The notes: generated by a model not told the origin, from the letters alone. DNA of 64,000 nucleotides from Cymodocea nodosa (GCA_036874045.1 CM072335.1:5042001-5106000); one strand, 5' to 3'. Counted from the first letter of the stretch, positions 22,318-34,215 are shown. Made by a program: numbers and translations.

Positions 22318-23926
22318 ACTATTTTTCTTTAAGAGGCTTTGTGAAAATATTTGCCAACTGCTCATGAGTAAGTACAAAATTCAATTCAATATTTTCTTTC
22401 ATAACATTTGTCTTAGAAAATGATGTCTTATCTCAATATGTTTTGCTTAGAAGTGTAACACAAGATTCTTTGACAAACTAATTACGTTGTTACTATCACA
22501 ATTAATAAGAGTTATTCCATATTTAATTCCATAATCTTTCATAATTTGTTTCATCCAAAAAATTTGTGCACATCATAGGGTAGCAGCGACATATTCAACT
22601 TCAGTAGTTAATAAGGCAACACAGTTTTGCTTCTTGCTGAAGTATGAAATCAATGAGTTGTCAAACAATTGACAAGTTCCATTGGTATTTTTCTTGTTTG
22701 ACTTGCATCTGGTATAATTAGCATCATTATATCCAATTAAGTTTTTGTTGCTATCCTTGAAATACATTAAGCCAAAATTTGAAGTTCCTTGTAAGTATTT
22801 CATTATCTTTTTTACTATAGACAAGTGTGATTCCTTAGGTTGAGTTTGAAAACGAGCACAAGTACAAACACTAAACATTATATCAAGTCTTGAAGCTATT
22901 AAATAAAGAAGGAAACTTATCATTCCTCTATATTTTGTAATATCAACAACTATTTCAAATTCATCTTTATCCAATTTAATTGATGAACTCATAGGAGTGC
23001 CTGAAGATTTGTAGTTACTCATTCCAAATTTCTCTAAAAGTTATTTTGTATATTTTTCTTGATATACAAAATTTCTTTCTCAACTTATTTGATCTGCAAA
23101 CCTAAAAAGAATGTTAACTCACCCATTAAACTCATTTCAAACTGATTCTACATCTATTCTGCAAACTGATTACTTAAATTCTCATTAGTTGCTCTAAAGA
23201 TGATATCATCAACATAAATCTAAACAACTAGCAAACCTAGATAATTTTTCTTAAAGAATAAGGTATTATCAACCTTACTAATCAAGAAACCATTATTTGG
23301 CAAAAAAAATTCAACCTATCATACCAAGCTCTCAAAGCTTGTTTCAAACTATAGAAGGCATTCTTCAATTTGAAAACATGCTCAGGAAAATCAACATCTT
23401 CAAAACCAAGTGGTTGCCTAACATATACTTCTTCTTTAATTAAACCATTTAGAAATGCACTTTTGACGTCTATTTAATATGACTTAAAATCCATATGAGT
23501 AGCAAAAGTTAGAAAGATTCTAATGGATTCTAATCTAGTTACAAAAGCAAAAGTTTCTTCAAAACCTATTCCTTCCCATTGGTTATACCTTTGGGAAACT
23601 AATCTAGCCTTATTTCTAATCACATGCCCAGATTCATTAGCCATTTAGTGCCTATAATTGAATGATCTTTGGGTTTAGGAACTAAATCTCATACTTCATT
23701 TCTTTTGAATTGATTAAGTTCTTCCTGCATGGCACTAATCCAAAATTCATCATTTAATACCTCATCAATATTTTTAGGTTCTATTTTAGATAGAAATGTA
23801 TAACACCCGGATACATTAATTCTAGATCTTGTTTGAACACCTTTTGAAATATCACCAATAATGAACTCCTTAGGGTGTTAAGGCAAAAATTTGAGTATTA
23901 AGGTTTTCATTTCTTTTTTGACCCAT
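22318..23926 (-). pseudogene. Sirevirus-like pol, reverse transcriptase and RNase H part (broken)
   Basis: On the minus strand the segment opens just after the LTR insertion at 23927 and shows the RT start (LNDEFWISAMQEELNQF near 23760-23715, then IIGTKWL near 23655). The catalytic YVDD motif is intact at 23216-23205. The RNase H domain is open at 23022-22573 (KYRGMISFLLYLIASRLDI, then SLISYFSKKQNCVALLTTEV). The end of pol, ANIFTKPLKEK, sits at about 22355-22318. This enzyme copies the RNA genome into DNA in the cytoplasmic particle. Many stops and frameshifts lie between 23040 and 23700. The polyprotein continues from the integrase at 26317-27650 in the same direction and is interrupted by the LTR insertion and the tandem duplication. 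Confidence 0.88.
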
Positions 23927-23931
23927 GGTAC
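23927..23931. other. Target site duplication GGTAC, left copy
   Basis: GGTAC precedes the inserted LTR. The right copy follows it at 25168-25172, and a third copy at 26317-26321 follows the duplicated LTR part. Confidence 0.88.
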
Positions 23932-25167
23932 TATTAGAACCCTTGTGTTTTGATAATGCAAATATCTATGTGAGAAGTTTATGTATTTCATATGTTGGAG
24001 GATGAACAGCTATGGATGAAAGAGTCAAAGCAAATTACAACCAAATAGACTAAACAATTACTGCACAAGACATCCAAAGGATATCAAGTTGTATCTCAAG
24101 CATTGTTGTAGAAGAAACACGTGACGAGCAGTCAAATGACTCGAAGGATAATTGTTCGAGCTTTTTGGAGAGTTACAAGATAACTATTCGAGTTTTTCGA
24201 AGAGTTAGAAGATAACTATTCGAGTTTTCGAAGGGTTACAAGCTGACAATTCGAAACTAAAAAGACTCACATGCGGAACTTAAAGAATCACGTGACAAGT
24301 ATAACTATTTGAGTTTTTCAGAGAGTTACAAAATAACTATTCAAGTTTTTCAAAAAGTTACAAACTCATCTATCTAAACTTGAAGACAACGTGCAAAACT
24401 TAAAGGATCACATGACGAGTATAATTGTTCGAGTTTTTCGAAGAGTTACAGAACAATTATTCGAGTTTTTAGAAGATTACAATAGGTAACTATCTGAAAA
24501 TCAAATAGAATCGAAATGCTACATAAATGATAGTATACAGAATGATAACTTACCATTTTTAAGACTGACTACATAGTAAATACAATAGGATAAATATCAT
24601 TGGAAGAAATATAATCATTATACCTCTTGGTATAAGTATGATTAGTAAAAGGAAGATAAAGATAACGATCATAATATTGAGAGCTATATAGAAATTACAA
24701 GTGATACATACATTCTGCAAATATAGAAGAGAAGAATTCTCAAGCATATTGAAGTATAGAAAGCTCCCTACATGTAAACTCTATTTGAAAGCTCAAAAGT
24801 GTTTGTTCATGAGTTTATACCTAAAAGCTCACTGATTAGTTAAGAGCTTTCACTTGAAAGCTCAAAAGAAAGGTTGGTTTAGAGCTTCAACCTAAAAGCT
24901 CTTGTGTTGGTTCTTGCTTTGACTTGAAAGTAAGTATTGTAAGTATTAATTTACTTAATGAAGTCCAAGTGAACCTTGGGGGTGGGCTAGCTGAATTGGT
25001 GAATCACTTAAAAATTTCTTTGTTTTAATTATTTATTACTGTTGTGCATACTTATTTAATACTTGTACTTACTAATTAATCAAATCAATTAGTTAAGTTA
25101 GAAAAGAATTAAAATTACACATAGATCACAATTCACCCCGCCTCTAGTGAGCTATACAATCCTAACA
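23932..25167 (+). repeat. Copia solo LTR (1236 bp) inside pol
   Basis: It starts TATTAGAACCCTTGTGTT (the initial TG is mutated to TA) and ends CAATCCTAACA, in the pattern of Sirevirus-type LTRs that end CACCCC...CTAACA. A perfect GGTAC duplication flanks it. No internal genes are present, so it is a solo LTR. It is in the opposite orientation to the host element. Repeated words TTCGAGTTTTTCGGAGAGTTAC and variants run through 24150-24500. Confidence 0.88.
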
Positions 25168-26630
25168 GGTACTTGATTCTCCAATAATTAATTCCTCACA
25201 TTCATTTTTAGAAGTACCAATAATTACTCTTGAGTTAATTTTTGGCTCTTCATCAAAATTTACATGCATTGATTCTTCAACAACTAATGAGATTTTATTA
25301 TATACCCTATAAGCTTTACTTCTAAAAGAATATCCTAAAAGTATGCCTTCATCAGATTTTGCTTCAAATTTATCTTTATTTTCCTTTGTATTCAAAATAA
25401 AACATTTAGATCCAAAGGCTTTAAAATAATGAACTTTAGGTATTCATCCCATCCATAATTGAAATGGAGTCTTGTCTAAAAGACTCACGCGCGGAACTTA
25501 AAGAATCACGTGACAAGTATAACTATTCGAGTTTTTCAAAGAGTTACGGAATAACTATTCAAGTTTTTCAGAAAGTTACAAACCCATCTATCTAAACTTG
25601 AAGACAACGTGCAAAACTTAAAGGATCACATGACGAGTATAATTATTCGAGTTTTTCGGAGAGTTACAGAACAACTATTCGAGTTTTCGAAAGATTATAA
25701 TAGGTAACTATCTGAAAATCAAATAGAATCGAAAGGCTACATAAATGATAGTATACAGAACGGTAACTTACCATTTTTAGGACTGACTGCATAGTAAGTA
25801 CAATAGGACAAATATCAATGGAAGAAATATAATCATTATACCTCTTGGTATAAGTATGATCAATAAAAGGAAGATAAAGACAACGATCATAATATTGAGA
25901 GCTACATAGAAATTACAAGTGATACATACATTTTGCAAATACAGAAGAGAAGAATTCTCAAGCATATTGAAGTACAGAAAGCTCCCTACACGTAAACTCT
26001 ATTTGAAAGCTCAAAAGAAATGTTGGTTTAGAGCTTCAACTTGAAAGCTCTTGTGTTGGTTCTTACTTTGACTTGAAAGTAAGTGTTGTAAGTATTAATT
26101 TACTTAGTGAAGCCCAAGTGAACCTTAGGGGTGGGCTAGCCGAATTGGTGAACTACTTAAAAATTTCTTTGTGTTAATTATTTATTACTACTATGCATAC
26201 TTATTTAATACTTGTACTTACTAATTAATCAAATCAATTAGTTAAGTTAGAAAAGAATTAAAATTACACATAGATCACCATTCACCCCGCCTCTAGTGAG
26301 CTATACGATCCTAATAGGTACTTGGCTCTCCAATAATTAATTCCTCACATTCATCTTTAGAAGTACCAATAATTTCTCTTGAGTTAATACTTGGCTCTTC
26401 ATCAAAACTTACATGCATTGATTCTTCAACAACTAATGAGATTTTATTATATACCTTATAAGCTTTACTTCTAGAAGAATATCCCAAAAGTATGCCTTCA
26501 TCAGATTTTACTTCAAATTTATCTTTATTTTCCTTTGTATTCAAAATAAAACATTTAGATCCAAAGGCTTTAAAATAATGAACTTTAGGTATTCATCCCA
26601 TCCATAATTCAAATGGAGTATTGTCTAAAC
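24263..26630. repeat. Tandem duplication of LTR plus pol segment, two copies of about 1.2 kb
   Basis: Copy 1 is 24263-25477 (LTR 3' part plus 310 bases of pol) and copy 2 is 25478-26627 (LTR part to 26316, then pol). The junction at about 25475 joins pol (TGTCTAAA) to the LTR interior (CTAAAAAGACTCAC) through a shared CTAAA. Paired open frames 24747-24559/25965-25777 and 25395-25162/26544-26311 reflect this. Copy 2 lacks about 66 bases that lie in copy 1 between two GAAAGCTCAAAAG repeats (about 24785-24863). Confidence 0.9.
25168..25477 (-). pseudogene. Duplicated segment of Sirevirus integrase C-terminus
   Basis: The open frame 25395-25162 (NTKENKDKFEAKSDEGILLG, then YSFRSKAYRVYN) is a second copy of the segment at 26544-26311. 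It is the end of the copia integrase that precedes the RT linker. It was carried along in the tandem duplication and is not attached to the rest of an integrase on its upstream side, because the sequence upstream (in its own direction) is the LTR of copy 2. Confidence 0.85.
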
Positions 26631-27650
26631 CTCTTCTTAAGGTTACTCTATTCAAAATAAAACATGCATTATTAACTACCTCAACCCAAAAATAATAAGC
26701 AACATTATTTTCATTCAACATAGTTTGAGCTATTTCTTGAAGAGATCTATTCTTTTTCTCCTCAATTCCATTCTCAGAGGGGGCCTTAGGAAAAGCAAAT
26801 CTATATTCTATTCCTAGTTCTTAGTAAAAAAATTTCATATTCTCATTTTCAAATTCTTCTCCATGATCACTTTTAATTTTCTGAACTTTCAATTGCTTTT
26901 CATTTTGAACTAGATTCAAAAAAATTTTAAACTCCTCGAATACTTCACTTTTATGTTTCAGAAAAATCACCTAAGTATATCTTGAAAAATCATCCATTAG
27001 AATAAATACATATTTCTTTCCACCTAAACTTTCAATTCTAGTAGGTCCAAATAAATCTATGTGAATTAATTTCAAAATTCTTTCAAATATAATTTTCTTA
27101 CCAAACTTAAAAGAACTTTTCTTCTGTTTTCCTAATTCACATGTATCATAGATTTTATCCTTTTTAAATCTTAAGTTGGGTAAACCATCTACTAGGTTCT
27201 TCTTAGCTAACTTATCTAGCTGCTTCATATGAATATGACCTAGTTTATGATGTCATAACTATGCATTATCTAAATTGTTTGCAATTAAACATGAATCAAT
27301 AGAAGAGACATCATTAGGTAAATTCAGAAAACAAACATCATTCTTTCTATGAGTAGTAAATTTAACTTCATTAGATTTTCATTTATAACTAGACATTTAT
27401 TAGATTTAAATAATACCATAAAACCTTTATCTTCTAATTGGGTAATGCTAATTAAATTATGTTCTAAATTTTCAACAAGTAAAACATTATCAATGATCAT
27501 TTTATTATTTACATACACAGATCCAATTCCAATGATCTTACCCTTTTGATCATTTCCAAATCTTGCATTTCCTCTCTCGATTTTCTTCAAGTCTTTTAAG
27601 ACAAATTTATCTCTTGTCATATGTTTTGAGACACCATTGTTCATCACCCA
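26317..27650 (-). pseudogene. Sirevirus-like pol, protease and integrase part (broken)
   Basis: In minus-strand order, the protease remnant at 27647-27560 reads NNGVSKHMT where the aspartic protease needs D-S/T-G, so the catalytic Asp is lost (D to N). ISITQLEDKGF follows. The integrase zinc-binding (GAG pre-integrase) region lies at about 27290-27130, then the core: LIHIDLFGPTR and FILMDDFSRYT (about 27080-26975), KSDHGEEFEN (about 26880-26850) and the family-typical NRSLQEIAQTMLNE (about 26762-26720). The C-terminal part NTKENKDKFEVKSDEGILLG is at about 26541. Integrase joins the DNA copy to the chromosome in the nucleus. Several stops, such as at 26970 and 26820, break the frame. Confidence 0.88.
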
Positions 27651-27654
27651 ATGT

Positions 27655-29495
27655 GACCTAATTTTGACCTACAAGAATAGTCATGATCACATTCTTTAGT
27701 ACCCATATTTTCTTAGGTCCATTTTTGTCGGTAGAAAATATTTGAAATCTATTTTGTTTGGAAATCCATGTGTTATTTTGATTAGCAAAATTTCTTTTTA
27801 ACACATAGATAACTTTTTCTTTATTAATATTTTTCAAATAGCCATTTTCATAGTCCATTTTATAGCTATTTGAAAAATTAACAAAAGCATAGGTTTTTGG
27901 TGGTTCATAATTAAAACTTATACCAGTTCTATCATCAAATACATTATAACTATTTATAATATTGGTTAATTTCTTATCTCCCTTAGTAAAAGCTATTAAT
28001 TTGAATTTCAATCTACCAATTTCTCTTTCTAATTAGTATATGTCAGATTTTGAGCTTGATTTTTCTTCACAATAATTTTTAAGTTTGTCATTTAGTTCAA
28101 AAGTTTCATCTTGTAACTTTTTGTTTTCTAAGGATTTATTTTTTAGTTCTTTAACAAGTTCTAAGTTATATTTTTCAAGTTTAGAAATTTTATCATGCAT
28201 ATCAGAACTAATAGCAACATATTTATTTTTCTTTAAAGTACAATTTTCAACTTTCAATGTAGCAATTTCCTTTTCTAACTTAACAACTATTTTATTACTG
28301 TTAGATAATTTCCTTTTTAAAGTAGAATTTTCTAAACTAACATTTTTCAATTCATCAAGTAATTCATTATAATCATCTTGATTTACATTAGACATATCAA
28401 AATCATTATCAGAAATAATTAAATCAACTATTTTGGAATTAGAAGGTACCTCATCAGTTTTAGCCGTAAAGTAGACATTGGCTAATTCCTTAGTTTTAAA
28501 TTCAGTTTGTGATCCTTCAGAACTTGAATCATCAAAGACTTCAAATCCTGTAGAATCATCCTAAGTAACTTAAAAAAGCTTTCTTCTTTCTTAGGCCATA
28601 TCTTCTTTGATTTAACTTCTTCTTTTCATGGAATTTCTTCTTATCAAAATTCCTTTTCTCATCTTTATTCTAATAAGTGCATTGACTCTGAAAATGTCCA
28701 TACTTATTATAGTTGAAACACTTAGAAGCATATTGCTTCCCCTTATCATGGACTTTTCCTTTCTTCTAGAATTTTCTGTATTTTCAAATGACACAAGTTA
28801 GTTCTTCTAGAAATTCATTTGTAGATTCTTCAATTTGTTGTTGAGCTTTCAAAGAAAGCTCCTTTTTGTTTTCAACTTTCTTTGAGGTTTCTCCTTCCTC
28901 TTCTTTTCAATCATTTAACTATGTCTCATAGGCTAACAAATTGCTAGTGAGATCTTCCAAAGTAAGGGTCCTCATGTCCTTGGAGTCTTGAAGAGAGGTA
29001 GCCTTAGCTTTCCAATCTTTATTTAGGCTTCTCAAGACTTTGATAACATGTTCCTTCATGAGAAATTCTTTCTCAAGTTTTTTCAGTCTATTTATGATCT
29101 CTATGAAATGAGATATAAGATTAGTAATACTCTCATTCTCTTTCATCTTGAACATTTCATATTTTCTTAGTAGGATGCTGATTTTAGTATCCTTAACTTC
29201 ATTAGTGCCTTCATAAGTAATTTCCAAGGCACACCAAGCTTCATATGCAATAGAACAAGTAGAAATTTTGTTATAAATGTCAACTATGAGTACACAAGTT
29301 AGTGCATTTATTCCCTTTGCATCAATTTGAATCTTCTTCTCATCTTCATCAATCCACATGTCCTCTAAAACAGTTGGAAGTTATATTCCACGAACAACTA
29401 CTCTCCATACCTTCACAACCATGGATTTAAGAAAGTTAGTCATTTTATTTTTTCAGAATCCATAGTTATTACCATCAAATAGTGAAGGTCTGTGA
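27655..29495 (-). pseudogene. Sirevirus-like gag with coiled coil (broken)
   Basis: On the minus strand, SLFDGNNYGF (about 29485-29456) is the usual start of Sirevirus gag. The capsid region is open at 29359-28919 (AYEAWCALEITYEGTNEVKD). A zinc knuckle near 28735-28690 reads CFNYNKYGHFQSQC, where the second Cys is changed to Tyr, so zinc binding is lost. A long coiled coil rich in Leu/Lys/Glu/Asn is open at 28395-28033, and a linker at 28011-27658 leads to the protease. Extended coiled-coil gag is a marker of the Sirevirus lineage. Stops split it into pieces. It begins about 70 bases after the primer site. Confidence 0.87.
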
Positions 29496-29554
29496 ACATG
29501 CTAGTCCTTTGTCATTAATCTCAGATTGGTTAAATCTATCACAAAGATAACCTT

Positions 29555-29566
29555 GCTCTGATACCA
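29555..29566 (-). other. Primer-binding site, tRNA-iMet type
   Basis: Minus strand TGGTATCAGAGC, a perfect match to the plant copia primer site, two bases after the 5' LTR end. It sets the direction of the element as minus. Confidence 0.92.
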
Positions 29567-29568
29567 CT

Positions 29569-31195
29569 TGTTAGGATCGAATGACACACTAAAGGGGGCG
29601 TGAATAATGTCTTAGTAAAATTTAATTACTTTTAAATTTTTCTCAAAAACAAAAGACACTAATGAACCCTAATTAGAATGATTTTAAAATAATAAGCACA
29701 ATGTAAGAATAAAGTAACATAGGGATTTTATAGTGGTTCCCCAAATTGAGTAGTCCTCTCCTCAAGACCACAACTTTAAGAATTCACCAAGTGCTTTTAA
29801 GGCTAAGTACAAACCTAAAACAAGTTATTTTTGCAGGCTAAGCAACAACCTTACAATTATTATTTTTCACAGGCTAAACAACCCTACAATTATTGTTTTA
29901 CAAGTTGAACAACAACCTTACACAAAGCATCAACTTTGTGCACTCAAGACCTTAATCTTGAGCAAAGTGAAGTATCACACTTTACTCTCTTCACTAAGGC
30001 CCCGACTTTATGAAGGTATACTCACAACACCCTTGTGGGCTATGGTTTTCAAAATTTTTAAGAAACAAGTTTAAACTTAAGAGTCTATGACTCAAAATAA
30101 TTCAAAACACACAACAAAAATGAAAACTCTCGTGAAGAGTTGATTGCTGAGGCTCTAGGAGAAATCTGGATTGATCTGCAAGATTTAATCTTTAGTGGTT
30201 GTTATAGATGAATCTTTCAAAAGATTACAAAATTGCTAAAACTTATTTCTCCTTCTGTGTGTTCTATATCATAATTTTGTTGTTTGTAATACTATTTTTC
30301 TATTTTCTCTAAGATTTCTATTTCTAGAAAGGACTCTGAAATAGTTAAATTCCTTGTGCATCAATCCATTTCTAGTAATGCTCAATCAACATTAAATTAG
30401 ATCTGCAATCAAAAAGATATCTTGCCAAAATAGTAAGTTAATAAATGGTAGTAGCAGATTTTGTAAAAACAAAATCATCGAAGGCTTTCAAAAAATCGAG
30501 GACTTAAGATAAAAACCTTCTGATATTCAAAAGTATTTCAAATAGTTTAGAGCAAACCTTTCGAAGGACCACTTAAGTCATGCGTTTAAATTAAGACACA
30601 TGTCCTTCTAAAAATAGTAGCATAAAACTTTAAAATCAAACTATCTAATGGTGAAATAGTGTTTTGGATACTTGCAGTAGGTAACTCTCCAATGCTTAAA
30701 TCATTTTAGATAGTTACATTCGTAACCTTCCAAAAGATAACTTAAGTCATATGTTAAGAGCATGACGCATGTCCTTTAGGAAGTAGTAAATGAAATACAT
30801 TTAAAACATTGAAAACCAAATTGTTCGGAATATAAAACTGAACTCTCCAAAAACAGAGACATTTCGAATACTTAGCAATAAAACAATTTGAACATAGGGA
30901 AAGAACTGAACTCACCGATAGTTAAGTATTTTAGAATAGTCTTAGAGGAAATTCTCTGAACATACAAAATGAAAAGACAACTATCCGATTTACCTAGATT
31001 TTTGGTGACTTCCAATGTAACTCTCTGATAATTTACTTAAGCAAAAATGAAACCTTCCGAAACCTATTTTTAGAGGTTTACTAAAAATAAAGTAGTTAGG
31101 CAATTTCAAATATTATAAATGCTAAAAATATTTGATTTAATACTAAACACCAAGTTTTTCATCATCAAAATTAACCTGTAAATAATGAACTAGCA
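29569..31195 (-). repeat. 5' LTR of the Sirevirus-like element (1627 bp)
   Basis: On the plus strand it begins TGTTAGGATCGAATGAC and ends GAACTAGCA, followed by the duplicated TCTTG. It matches the LTR at 14745-16378 along its full length. It includes a decayed version of the G-box palindrome (GACACATGTCC near 30595 and GACGCATGTCC near 30763). Confidence 0.92.
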
Positions 31196-31200
31196 TCTTG
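31196..31200. other. Target site duplication TCTTG, right copy
   Basis: Matches 14740-14744 and marks the right border of the copia insertion. Confidence 0.9.
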
Positions 31201-33470
31201 ATCTTAACTTACTAGGATGATGATAAAATCTTGACATATATAAACAAACTTCTTATCTCACTTCTATAGTTTTTTTTACTATTCTTTTGTCATGCTAGAT
31301 TTTCATCTTTTCTTTTTCTATTAAGGTTTTAGAATATGCTTCATTTCTAAATTATTCCAATTTCAATAGTTGAATTTTCCTATGCTTCTTGGCTTTATCT
31401 AAGTTAAGGTTTAGTGCTTTTATTACCTAATAAGCTTTTCCATAAATTATTCAAAATGGTGACATCTCTAATGTTGTTTTATAGGCTGTCCTGTAAGTCT
31501 AAAGTACATTTAATAACTTGTCAGCTTAATTGTTTCTAATAGTATTAACTACTTTTCTAGAATTAACTTAATCTATTTATTAACATTTTCTACTTGATCC
31601 ACTAGTTTAAAGATGATAAGAGGTTGTAATTCTATGAGTTATTCTATATTTTCTCATTAATGCTTCAAAACTTCTATTACAAAAATGTATTCCTTTATCA
31701 CTTATAATTTCCTTAGTCATACCAAATCTTGTTATTATATTTCTTTTTACAAATTACACTATGATTTTGTTGGCATTAGTCCTTGTTGGTATAGCCTCTA
31801 TCTATTTTGTTATATAGTTTACTCTTAAAAGTATATATGTGAAATTCTTAAATGTAGGAAATAGTCCTATAAAATCAATTCCTTACATCAAAAATTTCTA
31901 ATTCCACTATAAGGTTTAAAGGTATCATATTTCTTCTAAAGATTCTTCCTACTTATTGACACTTAACACAACTCTTACAATACTCCTTAGTATCCTTACA
32001 CAACATTGACCAGTAAAGTCCACACTAGAGAATTTTTGTTGTAATTTTCTACCTCCAAAATATCCTCTATAAGCTTGGTTATGATAAAAAGAAAGAACAC
32101 TTCCTATTTCATTAGTAGAAATGCACCTTCTAATTATTAAATTAGGACATTTCATAAAAAGATAAGGGTCGTCCTAGAAATAGTATTTCACTTTAGATAA
32201 GAAGTGTTTCTTTTCTTGTTTTGTCCATTCTCGTGGTGTAAGTCCAATTACAAAATAATTTACTATATCTACATACTAGGGTGTTGTATTTATTACTATT
32301 ATCTATTCATCTGGGAATTGATTTGTGTTCCCTACTTGTAATTTGTAATCTTGAAAGATGATCGGCTACAACATTTTCACAACCTTTTTATTTTTTATTT
32401 TTAAGTCAAATTCTTGCAGTAATAGGATTCACCTAATTAATTTAGGCTTGAATTCTTTTTTTGCTAATAAACACTTAAGTGCAACATTATTTGTAAAAAT
32501 TACAACTTTTGCTCTAATTAAATATGGCCTAAATTTTTCAAGAGTAAAGACTATAGTTAGTAACTCTTTTTTTGTTATTGTATAATTGATTTGAGTTTCA
32601 TTTAGAGTTTTGCTAGCATAATGAATTACTCAAGGTAATTTATCTATTCGTTGCCCTAACACCGCACCTATGACACTATTTGAGACGTTATATATAAGTT
32701 CAAATGGATAATTCCAATATGGTGCTTAAATAATAAGAGCAGTTACTAGGCTTGTTTTTAATTTATGAAATGCTTCCCTACAATTCTAATCAAAGTTAAA
32801 ATGGACATCTGTCAATAAATCTATTAAAGGTTTAGCTATCTTATTAAAGTCTTGTATGAATCTTCTATAAAATCTTGCTTGTCTTAGAAATGCTCTTACA
32901 TCCTTCAAAGTTTTAGGTTCAGAAAGATTAGCTTTATCAATTTCTAAACTTCTAGATAAAACAATGTGACCCAATACCATTCCCATTTTAACCATGAAAT
33001 GACATTTTTTCTAATTTAAAACTAATTTTTTTTCTATGCATCTTTGTAACACTAATCCTAAATTATGCAAACATGTTTCAAAAGAAGTTCCATAAATTGT
33101 AAAATCATTCATATAAATTTCTAAGAAATTATTAGTCATACTTGTAAAGATTTCTAGTATACACCTTTGAAAGGTAGTATAAGCATTATAGAGTCTAAAT
33201 GACATTCTTTTGAAATCAAATGTTCCATTAGGGCAAGTAAATGTAGTTTTTTCTTGATCTTCTAAAGCTACAATTATTTGATTAAAGATTGAATATCCAT
33301 CTAAGAAACAAAAGTATTTCTTCCTAGTTAGTTTTTTTCAAGCATCTAATCTATGAAAGGCAAAAAAAATGATTTCCTAGTAATAACATTTAGTTTCCTA
33401 TAATCTATATAAACTCTCCATTCCAATTGACATATTGTTGGAATTAATCTTACCAATTTAATGAGTTGCG
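31201..33470 (-). pseudogene. Athila-like Ty3/gypsy pol: RT, RNase H and integrase (5' part of the split gene)
   Basis: In minus-strand order, the RT begins at about 33470 (LIPT...EWRVYIDYRKLNV at 33440-33390). The RT motif usually written YMDDF/FMDDF reads YMNDF at about 33114, losing a catalytic Asp. A thumb/connection region follows (GHIVLSRSLEIDKANLSEPK, 32970-32910; FYRRFIQDFNKIAKPL). RNase H is badly decayed (32780-32360). The integrase zinc finger region FYHNQAYRGYFGG...FSS lies at 32080-32000, the core with IISDKGIHFCNRSFEALM at about 31715-31660, and YRTAYKTTLEMSPF at about 31500-31455. The frame runs into 31201, where the copia element interrupts it, and resumes at 14744. Upstream of 33470 no RT N-terminus, protease or gag follows, so the element is truncated there. 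It is very similar to the plus-strand element at 58.8-63.6 kb. Confidence 0.88.
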
Positions 33471-33839
33471 ATTGCTTTGACATGCTCAGAGAGCATGTTA
33501 AATATAAGCTGGTCATTTCCCCACTTATGTGAGCAATGCACCCCTTACATTGACATGGTTTTGGCATGTTGTGATCATCTTTTTGTACAAGTGTCTACAT
33601 GCTACTCACTTAACATAGTGGTTGGTATTTGATACATTTTGTCTTCCATTTTAAGATCTTTCATCAATCTTTATTCTATACATTGCATATACTTAGAAGT
33701 ACTAGCAAGTGGTCCGTTATAATTCTGAAATTTTTTGTGTTGATATAAATGTCATAGTTGGCTTTATCACTACATTAAAATTCAAAATACTGCTACATTT
33801 TAACCTTGAAATCATTTTGTGTGGAAAATGGGTGCATTA
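33471..33839. other. No gene seen
   Basis: This is the boundary of the truncated gypsy pol. Short frames carry no motif. Confidence 0.45.
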
Positions 33840-34215
33840 ACCAAATTAAGATGAACGACAGGAACGCAAGCAAAGTAGTGGTGTGATAAAGGGCCAGGAC
33901 GTTTAGATGACCAACAGATAAACAACAACGATGTGAGTAAAGCAATGGTGATGATGGAGGGTCAAGGCGTTTTGACAACCAGTAAACGAATAACGGTGAT
34001 GTGAATAGAGCAATGGTGATGATGAAGGGTCAAGATGTACAAACGACAACAACGTAAGCAAACAAATGGTGATGATGGAGGGTCAAGATGTTTTGATGAC
34101 TAGTACACAAATGACAGTGACACAAGCAAACCAATGATGACGATGGAGGGTCAAGATGTTTTGGCAACCAGCAAATGTTTTTGCGACACAAGCAGACCAA
34201 TGAACGATAGAGGTA
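33840..34215. repeat. Minisatellite, 68-bp unit, about five copies
   Basis: The word GGGTCAAGATGT (first copy GGGCCAGGACG) begins at 33891, 33959, 34027, 34080 and 34148, i.e. steps of 68, 68, 53 and 68 bases. The third unit carries a 15-base deletion. Each unit continues with CAACCAGTAAACGAATAACG-like sequence and CAATGGTGATGATGGA. The minus-strand frames here owe their length to the repeat and are not evidence of a gene. Confidence 0.92.

Larger units (their letters stand above)
14745..31195 (-). mobile_element. Sirevirus-like Ty1/copia retrotransposon (minus strand), 16.45 kb
   Basis: The two long LTRs (14745-16378 and 29569-31195) have TG/CA ends and are flanked by a perfect 5-bp duplication TCTTG (14740-14744 and 31196-31200). 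Inside, in minus-strand order, are a tRNA-iMet primer site, gag with zinc knuckle and coiled coil, protease, integrase, RT, RNase H, an extra ORF in the envelope position, and a polypurine tract. The order, the coiled-coil gag and the extra ORF fit the Sirevirus (SIRE/Maximus) lineage. It is enlarged by a copia LTR at 23932, an Athila-type solo LTR at 18852 and a tandem duplication at 24.26-26.63 kb. Every gene is broken. It inserted into an Athila-like integrase. Confidence 0.93.
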
